Below are positions 28,221 to 37,540 of a stretch of 64,000 nt of DNA, piece by piece. The stretch comes from Methanothrix sp. (GTDB taxonomy: Archaea; Halobacteriota; Methanosarcinia; Methanotrichales; Methanotrichaceae): NCBI RefSeq assembly GCF_016706325.1, contig NZ_JADJJX010000001.1:1178001-1242000 (forward strand). Direction: 5' to 3'. Made by a program: the position numbers and the translations under genes. The number at the start of each line of letters is the position of its first letter. Within the stretch, counting starts at the first letter, position 1. The notes under the pieces are model-generated. The model ran no database searches. It was not told the DNA's origin and saw nothing but the letters and a program-made list of their open reading frames with translations.

Positions 28221-29723
28221 GTGCAAGAGAAGTCGTTATCGGAGATCAACGAACGCATTCGCAACGGCTCGGCCCGCGTTGTTACGGCTGAGGAGATGCC
28301 AGATCTCGTGGATGAGCTGGGCACGGCGGGAGCGGTGCGTGAGGTGGATGTCGTCACCACTGGTACCTTCGGCGCCATGTGCTCCTCTGGGCTCTTTCTC
28401 AATTTAGGCCATAGCGATCCCCCCATAAAGATAGCCCGCGCATATCTGAATCGGGTGGAGGCCTACGGGGGCATCGCCGCCGTCGACCTGTTCCTGGGGG
28501 CGACTCAGCCCTCTGAGGACCAGGGGATCGAGTATGGCGGAGCGCATGTTATGGAGGACCTGGTAGCGGGAAAGCAGATAGAGGTCGAGGCCCAGGGATC
28601 CCCCTCGGACTGCTATCCCCAGATGAACCTGGAGACCAGCCTCCGCCTGGAGGAATTCAACCAGGCCGTCATGGTCAACCCCAGGAATGCCTATCAGCGC
28701 TACAATGCAGCTACCAACTCCTCCGATAGGACGATGTATACCTATATGGGCACTCTCCTTCCCGGCTTTGGCAATATCCATTACAGCGGAGCGGGGGTTC
28801 TCTCCCCTCTCTCCAATGATCCGGGATTCGAGTACATCGGGGTGGGGACGCGCATCTTCCTGGCGGGGGCGCAGGGCTATATCATGGGCGCGGGAACCCA
28901 GCACAACCCCGAGAGCGGCTTTTCCACTCTGATGGTCACCGGCGACCTGAAGAGGATGAACAACAGCTTCCTGCGGGCGGCCACATTCCATAGATATGGG
29001 CCCAGCCTCTACCTGGGGATAGGAATACCCATACCGATATTGAATGAAAGGCTCGCCAGGTGCACTGCGGTGCGAGACAGCGATATCACCGTCCCGGTGC
29101 AGGACTATGGCATCCAGCGCCGGGATAGGCCCTCGGTGAGGATGGCGAGCTACGAGGAGCTGAAGTCGGGTACGATCGACCTGGGGGGAAGGGAGGTCTC
29201 ATGCTCCTCTCTCTCCAGCTTCTGGATGGCAAGAGAGGTGGCCAGGACATTGAAAGAGCAGGTGGAACGGGGGGAGTTCCTGCTCAGTCAGGCGGCTGAG
29301 CCCCTCACACGGGTGGGGAGCAGCCGGCCCATGAAGCAGACCAAGGAGTCGCCCAATGTGGGTGATGTGATGAGCCGGGATGTGATGACCGCCTTTGAGG
29401 ATATTCCGGTGGAGAAGGCGGCGAAGATGATCGTCAGCGGCAGCTCCGATCATCTGCCGGTGGTCTCCCGCGATGGGAGGCTGATCGGCATCATCACTGC
29501 CTGGGACATATCAAAGGCTGTGGCCAGTGGAAAGCCATCCCAGATCGCAGAGATCATGACTCGGCGGGTTCACTCAGTGCGGCTGGATGAGCCGGTCGAG
29601 CTGGCGGCCCGCACCCTGGACACTCACAGCATCTCTGCCCTGCCGGTGGTGGACAGAGAGGATAAGGTGATAGGAATGATTACCAGTGATCATCTCTCCC
29701 GCCTCTTGGCCCGGAGGCGATAG
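28221..29723 (+). CDS. L-aspartate semialdehyde sulfurtransferase (DUF39 + CBS)
   Basis: A 500-residue protein matching Methanosarcina acetivorans MA1821: a DUF39 domain (residues 1-360) with conserved cysteines in GTFGAMCSSG and SPSDCYPQMN, then two CBS domains (VGDVMSRDVMTAFEDIPVEK and QIAEIMTRRVHSVRLDEPVE). Together with the next gene it makes homocysteine directly from aspartate semialdehyde and sulfide. The start is GTG at 28221; the ATG two bases earlier is out of frame. Confidence 0.92.
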   Translation: MQEKSLSEINERIRNGSARVVTAEEMPDLVDELGTAGAVREVDVVTTGTFGAMCSSGLFLNLGHSDPPIKIARAYLNRVEAYGGIAAVDLFLGATQPSEDQGIEYGGAHVMEDLVAGKQIEVEAQGSPSDCYPQMNLETSLRLEEFNQAVMVNPRNAYQRYNAATNSSDRTMYTYMGTLLPGFGNIHYSGAGVLSPLSNDPGFEYIGVGTRIFLAGAQGYIMGAGTQHNPESGFSTLMVTGDLKRMNNSFLRAATFHRYGPSLYLGIGIPIPILNERLARCTAVRDSDITVPVQDYGIQRRDRPSVRMASYEELKSGTIDLGGREVSCSSLSSFWMAREVARTLKEQVERGEFLLSQAAEPLTRVGSSRPMKQTKESPNVGDVMSRDVMTAFEDIPVEKAAKMIVSGSSDHLPVVSRDGRLIGIITAWDISKAVASGKPSQIAEIMTRRVHSVRLDEPVELAARTLDTHSISALPVVDREDKVIGMITSDHLSRLLARRR

Positions 29724-29725
29724 CC

Positions 29726-30112
29726 TTGAAGCTGATGCTTCATGTCGCCCCGGGGATTGTACGCCAGCCCCTCATCGCCTCAGTGATCCTGGAGACCGAT
29801 GCTCTGGTCAACATCGAGAGGGCGAGCATCGATGCTGTGAGCGGGGAGATCGTCTTGGAGGTCCCGCCTGAGAAGTGCCAGGAGGTGATGGAGGCCTTTG
29901 AGAGGCGGGGGGTGAGGGTGGTGCCCCTAGAGATCCCGGTGATCAGGGATGAGTCTGAATGCGTGGACTGCGGAGCATGTGTATCCATATGCCCCACCGG
30001 GACATTTCGCTTTGAGGAGTGGCGGGTGGTTGCCGACTCGGGGAAGTGCATTCAATGCGGAGCATGTGTTGTGGGCTGTCCGCAGAGGGCCTTAAAGCTG
30101 GTATTGAAGTAG
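29726..30112 (+). CDS. Sulfurtransferase ferredoxin partner (NIL + 2x[4Fe-4S])
   Basis: A 128-residue protein like M. acetivorans MA1822. The N-terminal NIL domain (MLHVAPGIVRQPLIASVILE) is followed by ferredoxin motifs CVDCGACVSICP and CIQCGACVVGCP. It begins at TTG, 2 bases after the partner stop, with GGAGG ahead at 29712-29716. It supplies electrons or activates sulfur for homocysteine synthesis in the DUF39 enzyme. Confidence 0.92.
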   Translation: MKLMLHVAPGIVRQPLIASVILETDALVNIERASIDAVSGEIVLEVPPEKCQEVMEAFERRGVRVVPLEIPVIRDESECVDCGACVSICPTGTFRFEEWRVVADSGKCIQCGACVVGCPQRALKLVLK

Positions 30113-30238
30113 TCCTGCTGGCGGCCCGGGCGCCTCCACTGTTTTTCTCATCTCAATATTAATGGGCTCGAATTAAGCCATTAACATTCTAAAGAAATAG
30201 AAGAATTTATATGATCGAACAGTTTATAATGATGTAAG

Positions 30239-30406
30239 ATGTTGCTGGAGAGGTCCGAGGGGTTGCGGGGCTGGCATGATGGGCTGTTTGATGCCGATAC
30301 TCTGGCTGGGGAGGGCGATGCAATCCTTAAAAGGATGACATCATTCGAGCATACATCCATTCGTTTGCATCCCGGTCCGGGAGGAGAGCATGGATCCGAG
30401 CTCTGA
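30239..30406 (+). CDS. Possible short ORF ahead of the giant TPR gene
   Basis: A 55-codon frame (ERSEGLRGWHDGLFDADTLA...) begins 27-35 bases after a TATA-like ATTTATATG (30205-30213), as in a leaderless archaeal transcript, and its stop overlaps the TPR start. There is no ribosome binding site. It could be a small protein or an upstream ORF that couples translation. No homologue is recognised. Confidence 0.3.
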   Translation: MLLERSEGLRGWHDGLFDADTLAGEGDAILKRMTSFEHTSIRLHPGPGGEHGSEL

Positions 30407-33400
30407 GAGCGTCGTCTTATCCCTTGGCACCTTTGCTGAGATGCTCTCAGATCCTGAGGGTTACAATCCTGAGAGGCTGAAGAGCCTGTCTTCTCTCGTT
30501 CCCATTCCACTATCCTCCTTCATCGAGGCCATTCTCTACTCTGATGAGGATGTGATGAGAGAGCACCTCTCAGATCTGGAGGATTATGCCGCTGAGGCCA
30601 ACAGCATCCAGGCATGGTTCAATCTGGGAAGGCTTGCCCATCGCCTCTTCTTTCATCAGGCGGCCATCGGATACTATAACAATGCTGCCGATCTGGCCGA
30701 GATCAGGAGGGATGATTCTCTTCCCGGGATCCTTCTCTCATTGGGCGGCCTTTATGGAGAGGAGGAGGATTGGGATCGGGCCTGCCAGTGCTATGAGAGG
30801 GCTCTGGAAGGCCATGGATGGTGCCCAGCGACCTGTTCTCCTCCCTCAAGTTCTGGATAGACTGGGCCGGGCCCGCCGGCAGCAGGGCGATTACCATCGA
30901 GCCCGGATATGCTACTCCCGCATCCTGGAGGCACTGGAGCCGGGTGATAGCGAGGGAAGGATGCAGGCCACAGCCAGCCTGGCTGAGCTGTGCCGGATCC
31001 AGGGGGATATGGAGAGGGCGGAGGAGCTGTATCAGATATGCCTGAAGGAGAGGGAGCGCTCCCATGATCCGGCAGGGGCTGCGGGCATTCTCGCCTCCCT
31101 CGCCTCCATTTACTGGCAGACCGGCAAGGGCAAGAGAGCTAAGATAAGCCTCCAGTCTGCCAGCCATCTGCTGGCCGATCTGGGGGAGCATGGCAGAGCA
31201 GCTCAGATACAATGCCAGCTGGCTGATATCTATTTTCAAGAAGGTGAGTTCAAGAAGGCTTTGGAGATATACCACAAGAGCATATCCGCTCTGCGCAAAG
31301 CCAATCCCTCCCTTGCCTCTATGGTGCTCTCTCATATGAGCCAGTGCTGCCTGGAGATAGGGGATTTGATCCCGGCAGAGGACCATCTGCAAAGGGCAAT
31401 AGCCCTCATGGAGAAGCATGGAGATCCCCTCTCCCTTTCCCGGGCTCTGATCCTTCTGGCGAGGATTCACCACAGACAGGGGCTGGGGGAGGAGGCCTTG
31501 CATTGCTCCCGCCAGAGCCTGAAGATCAGGGAGAGGTCCAAGGACTGGAGTGGAGCGGCAGAGGCCTTGAGCCTCATGGCCAGGATCTGCTGCGAGAGCC
31601 GGGACTGGGAGGGGGCGATAGGGCATTACCAGAGGGCAGCAGAGATTTTCATCGGAAATGGCGAAGACCTGTCTGCGGCTGAGGCTCTATCCAATCTGGG
31701 CGGCGTATACCATCTGAAAGGAGATCTGGATTCAGCCCTGGACCTGCACTGCCAGGCCATTGAGATCCTCTCCCGCCTGGGGGATAGGCAGGCCTCCTCT
31801 GTGGTCTGGTCGAATATCGGCCTGGTCCATCAGAGCAGGGGTGACCTTCGCCTGGCCGGGGAGTTCTTTGAGAGGAGCATCGCCGCCAGGGATGAGCTGG
31901 GAGACGATCTGGGCGCTGCCAGCACCAGGCTGAGCCTGGGCCAGATCTTTCACCTCCAGGGGGAGTGGGAGCTGGCCCAGAGCTGCTTTGAGAGGGCAGC
32001 CAGGACATTTGAGAATCATGGTGACCTGCAGGGCCTGGCTGCGGCGGAGAACAACCTGGGAAACCTCTATCTGGATCGTTCAGATCCCCTCCATGCCATC
32101 TTATGCTATCGCCTGGGCCTGGAGGCCAGGGTTGCCCTGGGCGATAAGCATGGCATGGCCATCACCCTGGGAAACCTGGCCGGGGTCTATCTCCAGACTG
32201 GGGAGGGGAAGAGGGCAGCGGAGCTATACCGGCAGAGCCTGGAGTCATTCAGAGAGATAGGGGATGCTTATGGGGGGGCCAGATCGCTCTACGGCCTGGG
32301 AAGATGCCTGGCAGAGGAGGGGGATCTGGAGGGGGCCCTGAAGTGCTACCGGGACTGCCTGGAGCTTCAGATCAAGGAGGGTGACCCTCGCTGTATGATC
32401 GAGTCTCTTGAGTCCCTGGTATCGCTGGTACAGAAAAAAGGGGGCTGGCAGGAGGCCCAGGCCAGATATGCCCAGGTCCTGCAGGCTCTCCGCTCCCGCG
32501 ACGATCCGGCAGCAGTGGCTGCTGTCCTCTGCTCACTGGGGAATCTCTCCGCCGATCTCGGCCAGTGGGATGAGGCTGTAGAGGAGTACAATGAGAGCCT
32601 GGCGATCATGGAGGGGCTGGGGGACCAGTACTCCATATCAGTGGCCAGGAACAACCTGGGCAATATCTGTTACCGCCGTGGTGATTGGGCTGCTGCCCTG
32701 GAGAACTACCGCTTGAGCCTGGAGGGTTTTGGCAGAGCGGGAGATCTGAAGAGCGAGGCCTCAGTTCTGAGCAATATGGCCAGCCTCAGTTATAAGAGGG
32801 GAGAGTGGCCCCAAGCCCAGGATAGCTACAGCAAGAGCCTTGGCATCTTTGAGAAGCTGGAGGACCTTTCCGGAATGGCGCGGGTGATCTCAAACCTGGG
32901 AAACCTCTACCATCGTCAAGGAGAGCGCGATCTGGCAGCGGAGCACTTCCAGAGGGGTCTGGAGATCTACAGGCGTCTGGGGGACCGGGAGGGCGCAGCG
33001 GAGATGCAGGCCAGCATCGATATGATCCGCACTGGCCGGGCGGATGGACCTAATGATATCGATGGATACAGAAGACAGCTTGCCGAGCTGCAGGAGGCGG
33101 GGGATATCTCCGGCCAGGGGGAGGTCCTATCCGCCCTCGCCGGCTGTTATGCCGACTGCGGCCGCTGGAATGAGGCCCTCTCCTGCTACTGCGAGAGCCT
33201 GGAGCAGTTCAGGCAGAGCGGAGAGATCTACAACACCGGCCAGGTCCTCTTCAATGCCGCCCTGGTCTATAAGGATATGGGAGATCTCAAACGGGCTCAA
33301 TCCCTGCTCGAGGAGGCTGCAGACATCTTCCAGTCCCTGGGCGCTCTGCCCTGCATCGCCTCTGCCACCCTCTCTTCGGCCGTCATCTCTGCCCAGAGGG

Positions 33401-34248
33401 GAAGATCTCAGGAGGCAATGGATCTCTTCTCCCAGTCCATAGAGATGATGGAGGGGCTGGGGGCGCTGCCCGATCTATGTGAGGGCTACATCGCCTTTGC
33501 CCTGTTCAACATCCGGGAGGGCAAATCTCTGCAGTCCCGTTTTTATCTCTCCCGGGCGGAGACTCTCATCTCCCGCACCGATTATCTGCCCCTGAAAATC
33601 CAGCTTTTCAGTGCAAAGGGAGAGTGCTTTCAGGGGGAATCCCAGTATCCCCAGGCCGAGGGCTGCTTTGAGATGGCCCTGGCCCTCTCCCGCCGCCTCT
33701 CCATTCCTTATGAGGAGGCGCGGGCTATATCCAATCTCGGACGGCTGGCCCTGGCCAGAGGAGAGCATGATGCTGCCCTGGTCAAGATGCAGAAGGCTCT
33801 TGCCATCTTTCGCCGGTTGGGGGCGTTGCTGGACATCGTCGCTGTCTACCGGGACATGACACAGCTCTTCTTAGCCCAGGGAGACTTCTCCCGGGCAGAG
33901 GAGATGGCCAGGCTGAGGCAGCACCAGGCCAGGGTTCTGGGCCATTCTGACCTTAACCTCCTGGCCCTGCTCGACCTGGCGGAGTGCGAGGCCCGCACCG
34001 GTCGGTTGGAGGAGTCCAGGGCGGATTATGCCAGTGCGTTGCGCCAGGTCCAAAAGGAGGGGGATGAGATCCCCTCGACCATTCTCCATCTGATCTCAGA
34101 AAAGGCGATAGGGTTCCTGGAGAAGGATGCCGGTCTGCCCGATGGCACCAACCAGGCCCGCCTCTTACGGGAGAGGCTATTGAAGGGGGATTACCAGGGG
34201 CTGCTGGAGGAGCTCCCCCGCGAGCTGGAATGTGGGAGGACGGGCTAG
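30390..34248 (+). CDS. Giant TPR protein, interrupted by one frameshift
   Basis: The gene opens with ATG 30390 behind GGAGGAG. Reading frame 1 codes a normal N-terminus and TPRs up to CQCYERALE at about 30810. The TPR array then continues one frame over (AMDGAQRPVLLPQVLDRLGR...) to the stop at 34248. Removing one G of the pair at 30810-30811 restores a single frame of about 1285 residues with some 25 or more tetratricopeptide repeats of the kinesin-light-chain or AcsE type (SNLGGVYHLKGDLDSALDLH, NNLGNICYRRGDWAAALENY). No membrane span or enzyme domain is seen. It is either a real frameshift (inactive or recoded) or a sequencing error. It would be a large scaffold. Confidence 0.8.
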
Positions 34249-34895
34249 ATGCCAGAGCCCATCATGGAGGGGAGAAGGCTGAGCTGGAGGTCCACTTTGG
34301 CCAGATCCTGTCTTATTCTGGGATCCTTCATGAGCAGTTCCAGCTCCGTCAGTCTGCCGAACACATCACCCAGCCGGGCCTCTTTGTGCTCGCTCATGCT
34401 GCGTGTGGGGGCGTAGTATATCTGCGAGCCGTTGGCGTCCGCCTCCACCCCGAAGAAGTCCTTGCCATAGAATCCCTTGAACCGGGCAATTATGGGCTTG
34501 TAGACGTTCTTTATCGCCGGGACGTAGAACTCCTCCAGCATCATTTGAAGCATCCTGTTCTTTGTATCGGCCACCCGGATGCGTATGTATCCCTGGCCAT
34601 GAATATAGTTTCCATAATTGATCGAATACTTGATTCGAGAGGTAAGGTCGGTCCTCAGGCTGAGGGTGAGCTCGCAGGTATCATCTGTCTCTGCGGGATC
34701 AAGGTTGAGGAAGTATTTGATGAAGAGCATGAACCTGTTCTCGAAGATGATCAGGATATGGGCCTCATCATCCTTCGAGCTGTTGACCAGAAAATCAGTG
34801 ACATCCCAGCCAAAGACCCTTTTCGCCTCTTCCTTGGAATAGTCATGAAAAGCGAACTCTTGAACCTTCTCCAGGAGATCTTGCATGGTTTCCAT
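34245..34895 (-). CDS. Hypothetical protein, 216 residues
   Basis: No family recognised. The protein is soluble, mixed alpha/beta, with KRVFGWDVTDFLVNSSKDDE near the N-terminus and an amphipathic C-terminus (RLTELELLMKDPRIRQDLAK). It overlaps the end of the giant TPR gene by four bases (CTAG shared by both stop codons, convergent). Three 15-bp repeats lie in its upstream region. Regular codon use argues that it is real. Confidence 0.7.
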   Translation of the reverse strand: METMQDLLEKVQEFAFHDYSKEEAKRVFGWDVTDFLVNSSKDDEAHILIIFENRFMLFIKYFLNLDPAETDDTCELTLSLRTDLTSRIKYSINYGNYIHGQGYIRIRVADTKNRMLQMMLEEFYVPAIKNVYKPIIARFKGFYGKDFFGVEADANGSQIYYAPTRSMSEHKEARLGDVFGRLTELELLMKDPRIRQDLAKVDLQLSLLPSMMGSGI

Positions 34896-34950
34896 TCTCG
34901 TTCACTTCCACCTCGAATGGGATAAACATTATGGTTATGGACTGCCCAGT

Positions 34951-34995
34951 TATGGGCTATACAGTTATGGGCTATACAGTTATGGGCTATACAGT
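34951..34995 (-). repeat. Three perfect tandem 15-bp repeats plus degenerate flanks
   Basis: TATGGGCTATACAGT occurs at 34951-34965, 34966-34980 and 34981-34995; TATGAGCTATAAAGG follows as a degraded fourth copy, and a partial copy precedes. They lie between the cbiB stop and the start of the hypothetical gene, about 56-100 bases upstream of its ATG. Confidence 0.9.
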
Positions 34996-35921
34996 TATGA
35001 GCTATAAAGGAAGAGAAGAATGATCGCCGCCAGCATAGTGAGGGCGATGGCCGATTGCATGAGAGCCGTAGCCCGGTGGATATCCCCTGCCCCCGGCTCT
35101 GGATTCTCCTCCAGCAGTACATACTGATCGGGCTTCTCCAGCCGGATCTTCAGGCTGCCGGCGGCCGCGGCCATGGGCCAGCCGGAGTTGGGGCTGGGGG
35201 TGGCATGATGGTATTTCCAGGCCCCTCTGATGGCATCCCGGGCACCGCCGGGCCTGGCCAGGGCGATCAGGATGAGGCTCATGCGGGCAGGAATCCAGTT
35301 GGCCAGATCGTCCAGCCTCGCTCCAGCAAAGCCCAGCTCCTTCAGACCGGGCTTCTTGTAGCCGATCATCGAGTCCATGGTGCTTATGGCCTTGAAGGCC
35401 ATGGCCGCCTCCAGCCCCAGGCCGAGGGGGGAGAGGAGAACATAATAGAATATGGGGGTGAGAATGGAGTCCACATAGTTCTCAGAGAGCGACTCGATCA
35501 CCGCTGAGCTGGCCTGAGCAGGGGAGAGGGAGCCGGTCTCCCTTCCCACCAGGGCGAGCAGCATCTTCTTTGCCTCTTCTATATCCTGACCTACCATCCT
35601 TCCAATGCTGCTTGAGGTCTCCAGCAGGCATCTTATGGCGAATGTGGATTTGAGAAGATATGCTCCCACCAAGAGGGGCAGTACCGGGAAAGCTCTCGCT
35701 CCCTCAACCAGCAGATGGGCGGATAGAACTGAGACGGCAATCACAATCATGGCCAGCAGGATTCCCTGCATCATCGAGGGACGGGCTCTTGAGCGCAATG
35801 AGGAGATCAACCTGCCTATCCAGACCACAGGGTGAATGCGAACTGGAGGCTCGCCGATCAGGATATCAAATGCTGCTGCCAAGAGAAATACTGCCAGCCC
35901 CTCTGGGATGGTCAGGGTCAT
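34995..35921 (-). CDS. cbiB: Adenosylcobinamide-phosphate synthase
   Basis: A 308-residue membrane protein counting from ATG 35921 (MTLTIPEGLAVFLLAAAFD), whose codon overlaps the upstream stop (ATGA). The longer frame to 36035 runs inside the upstream gene. Hallmarks are FDILIGEPPVRIHPVVWIG, AVIESLSENYVDSILTPIFY, and SPNSGWPMAAAAGSL. It couples aminopropanol phosphate to adenosylcobyric acid at the membrane, for the corrinoid cofactors of the ACDS and methyltransferases. Confidence 0.93.
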   Translation of the reverse strand: MTLTIPEGLAVFLLAAAFDILIGEPPVRIHPVVWIGRLISSLRSRARPSMMQGILLAMIVIAVSVLSAHLLVEGARAFPVLPLLVGAYLLKSTFAIRCLLETSSSIGRMVGQDIEEAKKMLLALVGRETGSLSPAQASSAVIESLSENYVDSILTPIFYYVLLSPLGLGLEAAMAFKAISTMDSMIGYKKPGLKELGFAGARLDDLANWIPARMSLILIALARPGGARDAIRGAWKYHHATPSPNSGWPMAAAAGSLKIRLEKPDQYVLLEENPEPGAGDIHRATALMQSAIALTMLAAIILLFLYSS

Positions 35922-36160
35922 AGCAGAGCCTCCAATCTCTTCCAGACCTGGGCGATGCTCTGGCCCTGCAAGAGTCCATCCAGCACCATTTCCGCCACCT
36001 CTTTTTGGTGCACGATCCGGCAATTCTCGCAGCACCAGGAGCCGTCTACCTCTCTGCCTCCCGTTCTCTCATCCCGGCAGGGATAAAAGGGGCAGAAGCA
36101 CAAGGAGCAGTCCTGCTGGGGGTGGTGGCAGGGAAACCTCTCGCAGTTCAGCCTCTGCAT
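35918..36160 (-). CDS. Cysteine-rich small protein of the cobalamin cluster
   Basis: An 80-residue protein with a dense metal-binding pattern: CERFPCHHPQQDCSLCFCPF, then C-R-D-E, and CCENCRIVHQKE. This fits the cysteine-rich small domain family (PF04071), which often stands near cobalamin genes or is fused to them. It overlaps both neighbours: cobD by 13 bases and cbiB by 4. Possibly a zinc or cobalt-binding helper; function unproven. Confidence 0.85.
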   Translation of the reverse strand: MQRLNCERFPCHHPQQDCSLCFCPFYPCRDERTGGREVDGSWCCENCRIVHQKEVAEMVLDGLLQGQSIAQVWKRLEALL

Positions 36161-37242
36161 CTCAATGCCTGCCTCAGAACATCGATCAGCTTCTCATTCT
36201 CCTCCCGGCCTCTCACTGCCACCCGGATGTAGCTCTTCTTCAGCCCGAAGGACTGGCAGTCTCTTATCAGCACACCGCGGGCCATGGTCTCCTCTGCCAG
36301 GAGATCTGAGTCAAGCCCTGAGGACTCAATGCTCACCAGGATGAAGTTGACCTGGCTGGGCAGAGGCTCCAGGCCCAGATCCCTCAGGGCGGGGATGAGA
36401 TAATTCCGCTCCTTGGCGATGAGTTCTCTGGACCGGCATAGATGATCCTCGCATCCCAGGAGATACTCTGCTGCAGCGGCGGCGATGGAGCTGATGGACC
36501 AGGGGATCCTCGCCCGGTTCAGGATCTGGGCCAGGAGGGGATTGGTCACGCCAAAGCCCAATCGCAGACCAGGCACTCCAAAGGACTTGGTAAGGGATCT
36601 CATCACAAAGAGATACTCCCTGCTGGGAGCAAGCCGGGCCACACTCTCCTCCGGCCCGGAGAGCTCTATGAAGGCCTCGTCGACCAGCATGAAGACCCGG
36701 GCCTCTTCACATCTGTCCGCCAGCTCCAGGACCTGCTCAGAGGAGAGCAACCATCCAGTGGGGTTATTGGGATTGCAGAGGAAGAGGGCCTTGGCCCGGT
36801 CAAGGTCTGAGTCGCGAAGAAGGGGAAGCCCCTCTGGGCCGAAGGCCAGCCTCTCCGTTCTTCCCCCTGCCAGATGTGACTGATTCTCGTACTCCCCAAA
36901 GGTAGGGGTGGGGACCAGTGCCAGATCCCCTTCCTCCAGCACAGCTTCCGCGAAGAGCCTGATCAGCTCGGATGAGCCATTGCCAGGAACGATGCATTCC
37001 GGGCCGACCTGGACGAAGCGGGCCGCTGCGCGAGAGAATCCCAGGTAGCTGCCATCAGGATAATGGCCGATCTGTCTGAGCTCCTTTTTGACCAGCTCCT
37101 CCAGGGGAGGCGATCCCAGGGGATTGATATTGGCGGAGAAGTCCAGCGGCTCAGCTCCCAGCCTCCTCTTTGCTTCCTGCACCTTGCCCCCATGCTTGCA
37201 CTCTGTAGCAGTGGCAAAGCTCTTCCGCAATCGGTTTTTCAT
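36148..37242 (-). CDS. cobD: L-threonine-O-3-phosphate decarboxylase-like aminotransferase
   Basis: A 364-residue fold-type I PLP enzyme. N-terminal KHGGKVQEAKRRLGAEPLDF and SANINPLGSP, the ALFLCNPNNPTG active-site segment, AFIELSGPE, and the PLP Lys in MRSLTKSFGVPGLRLGFGV. It resembles HisC, but the neighbourhood of cbiB and the Cys-rich protein favours CobD, which makes aminopropanol phosphate for cobalamin. HisC remains possible. Confidence 0.85.
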   Translation of the reverse strand: MKNRLRKSFATATECKHGGKVQEAKRRLGAEPLDFSANINPLGSPPLEELVKKELRQIGHYPDGSYLGFSRAAARFVQVGPECIVPGNGSSELIRLFAEAVLEEGDLALVPTPTFGEYENQSHLAGGRTERLAFGPEGLPLLRDSDLDRAKALFLCNPNNPTGWLLSSEQVLELADRCEEARVFMLVDEAFIELSGPEESVARLAPSREYLFVMRSLTKSFGVPGLRLGFGVTNPLLAQILNRARIPWSISSIAAAAAEYLLGCEDHLCRSRELIAKERNYLIPALRDLGLEPLPSQVNFILVSIESSGLDSDLLAEETMARGVLIRDCQSFGLKKSYIRVAVRGREENEKLIDVLRQALRCRG

Positions 37243-37362
37243 AGGTTGTTGTGGCCTTCATTGTATTGGCATTTCAAGCTTGTGGGCAGACGATGCTCCA
37301 TTAACATCAGTGATCTTCGTTATTCGCTCTCAACTGATTGTCCTCACATAAAAATAATATTA

Positions 37363-37431
37363 TGATCTCCAATAATAATATTTTGATCTCCTATGACAGT
37401 ACTATGATCTTCAACAATAGTATTACGATCT
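37363..37431 (+). promoter_or_regulatory. Four phased direct repeats upstream of the ACDS operon
   Basis: TGATCT or CGATCT starts at 37363, 37384, 37405 and 37426, exactly 21 bp apart, each preceded by an AT-rich run like AATAATATTA. Twenty-one bp is two helical turns, so all copies face the same side of the DNA. The array ends about 20 bp upstream of the TATA box. Probably cooperative binding sites for a regulator of cdh transcription. Confidence 0.6.
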
Positions 37432-37450
37432 CTAATAATAATTAATAAAA

Positions 37451-37460
37451 TTTTATAATA
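37451..37460 (+). promoter_or_regulatory. TATA box of the ACDS operon
   Basis: TTTTATAATA with an A/T-rich upstream element. Expected transcription start is about 37485, leaving a leader of about 55 bases before the chosen cdhA start. Confidence 0.6.
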
Positions 37461-37540
37461 CTTGGCATTCCGAAAGGGTTTTATCTACTCTATGCGAACC
37501 CATGCGGCGTATATCAAAGGAAGAGGAGGCTAAGATTCCG

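Noticed and set aside
35922..36035. Longer cbiB start
   Set aside because: The extra 38 residues are encoded within the Cys-rich gene, and the family begins at the hydrophobic MTLTIPEGL.
37202..37540. Possible CRISPR or riboswitch in the cdh leader
   Set aside because: The repeats are 21-bp phased and imperfect without spacer structure, and no conserved riboswitch core is visible; regulatory repeats fit better.
37502..37540. Upstream ATG as cdhA start
   Set aside because: The 13 extra residues are unlike CdhA N-termini, and the GGAGG lies between the two ATGs, favouring 37541.
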